In this document: positions 63,134 to 64,000 of the stretch, piece after piece
Layout: each line of letters begins with the position of its first letter
Position numbering within the stretch: the stretch's first letter is position 1
DNA from: Lampris incognitus
Taxonomy: Eukaryota > Chordata > Actinopteri > Lampriformes > Lampridae
Assembly (NCBI RefSeq): GCF_029633865.1
Contig: NC_079211.1
Location: 78,685,859-78,749,858, forward strand
Direction of reading: 5' to 3'
DNA: 64,000 nucleotides
Translations under genes and position numbers: made by a program
Notes under the pieces: model-generated
The model's input: only the letters and a program-made list of their open reading frames with translations
The model's database searches: none
What the model was told of the DNA's origin: nothing

Positions 63134-63229
63134 TTTTGAAAGTAACGTGCTTTGAAAGTAACGTGTTCTGAAAGTAACGTGTTTTCAAAGTAACGTCTTC
63201 TGAAAGTAACGTGTTCTGAAAGTAACATG
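63134..63229. repeat. 16-bp minisatellite, six copies
   Basis: The unit 'ttctgaaagtaacgtg' is repeated head to tail with small changes (ctttgaaag, ttttcaaag, acatg). It lies in the cel intron, 57 bases from the donor at 63285. Confidence 0.9.
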
Positions 63230-63285
63230 TTTTGTCACAAACTAAATGACGCATCCTCTTAAAGGAAGTTCTGATAGAGACAGAC

Positions 63286-63483
63286 CTGGGATCCTGGAAT
63301 CGCCGGTGCTCAGGAAACCCAGTGTTCCAACCCGGTAGTTCACCGTGATGACGATGACCCCGCCCCTGTCGGCCATTTCCTTCCCATCATACAGAGAGTT
63401 CCCCAGGACCTCAACGTCATTTGAAGCCCCCAAAAGGAAGGCACCACCAAAGATGTACACCATGACGGGAAGGCCAGTCGACA
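63286..63483 (-). CDS. cel: cel exon upstream of the serine exon (first in window)
   Basis: Acceptor CCGTCTGTAG before 63483; donor CAG/GTCTGT after 63286. The 198-bp exon reads [20 protein letters not shown], then [20 protein letters not shown] and [11 protein letters not shown] plus one base. [12 protein letters not shown] carries the GG of the oxyanion hole, and [20 protein letters not shown] is a hallmark of the carboxylesterase family. The signal peptide and N-terminal exons must lie beyond 64000. Confidence 0.95.
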
Positions 63484-63609
63484 CTACAGACGGAGAGAGA
63501 GAAAAGGAGAAAGCGAGAGACTGAGGAAGACACGTGGCTGAATGGTTGTCAGGTTGTCCTAACCTCTGCCTCTAATCCTAAGAAACTCTGAAACCTTCTC
63601 TACACTTCT

Positions 63610-64000
63610 TCAACCCCCACCTCCTCCTCCTCCTTTCTTCCTTCTCCCTGATGACTTCGCTAACTTATTTGACAGGAAGGTAAACGACATCAGATCCTCC
63701 TTTTCTCACCACCCGGTTAGCGCTCCTTGCACAAGCCCACCCTGTGCACCCTCCCTCACCTCTCCACGTCCCACCCTATCCCACCTCGCTCCCCTCTCCC
63801 CCGACGAGGTCCTCAACCTCATCACATCCAGTCGCCCCACTACATGCTCCCTTGACCCGGTCCCCTCCCCTCTTCTTCAGTCTATAGCACCTGAACTCCT
63901 TCCCTTTCTAACCCACCTCATCAGCACCTCCCTCCAGACAGGATGCTTTCCATCTGCCTTCAAGACTGCTAGAGTCACCCCCCTTCTCAAGAAACCATCA
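63610..64000 (+). pseudogene. L2-like LINE, partial at window edge
   Basis: Plus-strand frame with LPDDFANLFDRKVNDIRSSF, SPDEVLNLITSSRPTTCSLD and TGCFPSAFKTARVTPLLKKP, the linker and early RT of an L2-like LINE. The frame is open as far as visible and runs out of the window, so the state of the full element is unknown. Confidence 0.75.

Noticed and set aside
63134..63229. CRISPR or operator array
   Set aside because: Head-to-tail 16-bp units without spacers; simple minisatellite.

Overview
The window looks like nuclear DNA of a teleost fish. It carries a vertebrate bile salt-activated lipase gene in spliced exons, 5S-rRNA- and tRNA-derived SINEs, many non-LTR and LTR retrotransposons, Tc1 and hAT DNA transposons, and (TA)n, (TG)n, (AGT)n and (GA)n microsatellites. 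Nothing in it looks bacterial. The species cannot be named from the sequence alone.

The only clear host gene is on the minus strand and runs through nearly the whole window. Nine exons of carboxyl ester lipase (cel) lie, in transcript order, at 63286-63483, 60262-60392, 48038-48145, 31898-32018, 29114-29300, 28713-28916, 19897-20094, 10022-10129 and 9737-9803. All splice phases match, the reading frame stays open, the Ser-Asp-His triad is present and the stop codon is at 9737-9739. The first exons lie beyond the right edge. Introns range from about 0.2 to 16 kb, and the large ones are packed with mobile elements.

Layout. 1-9.0 kb: gypsy-1, intact with near-identical LTRs, inserted in the LTR of a decayed minus-strand gypsy (gypsy-2); then a MITE and a deleted gypsy (gypsy-4). 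9.4-10.1 kb: 3' end of cel. 10.4-19.4 kb: LINE wreckage (RTE-like and L2-like), a foldback repeat with a 12-bp target duplication and a chimeric RTE-like LINE. 20.1-28.5 kb: SINEs, a foldback element with telomere-like repeats in its loop, a perfectly symmetric Tc1 palindrome, a hAT remnant and nested LINEs. 28.7-32.4 kb: four cel exons and a 21-bp minisatellite. 34-37.5 kb: a decayed L1-type LINE. 39-46.5 kb: an old gypsy (gypsy-5) interrupted by a second intact young gypsy (gypsy-3). 47-53 kb: SINEs, one LINE inside another in the opposite direction, and a gypsy fragment. 54-55.2 kb: a Tc1 transposon with two lesions. 55.4-59.5 kb: a nearly complete zinc-finger LINE. 59.9-64 kb: a hAT MITE, two cel exons, an L2-like LINE split by a SINE, and the start of another LINE.

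The biology is a digestive lipase gene whose introns have absorbed repeated waves of insertions. The two gypsy elements with intact ORFs and single-base LTR differences are the most recent arrivals and the most likely to be still active. Family names for decayed repeats rest on recognised protein and terminal motifs, not on a database search.
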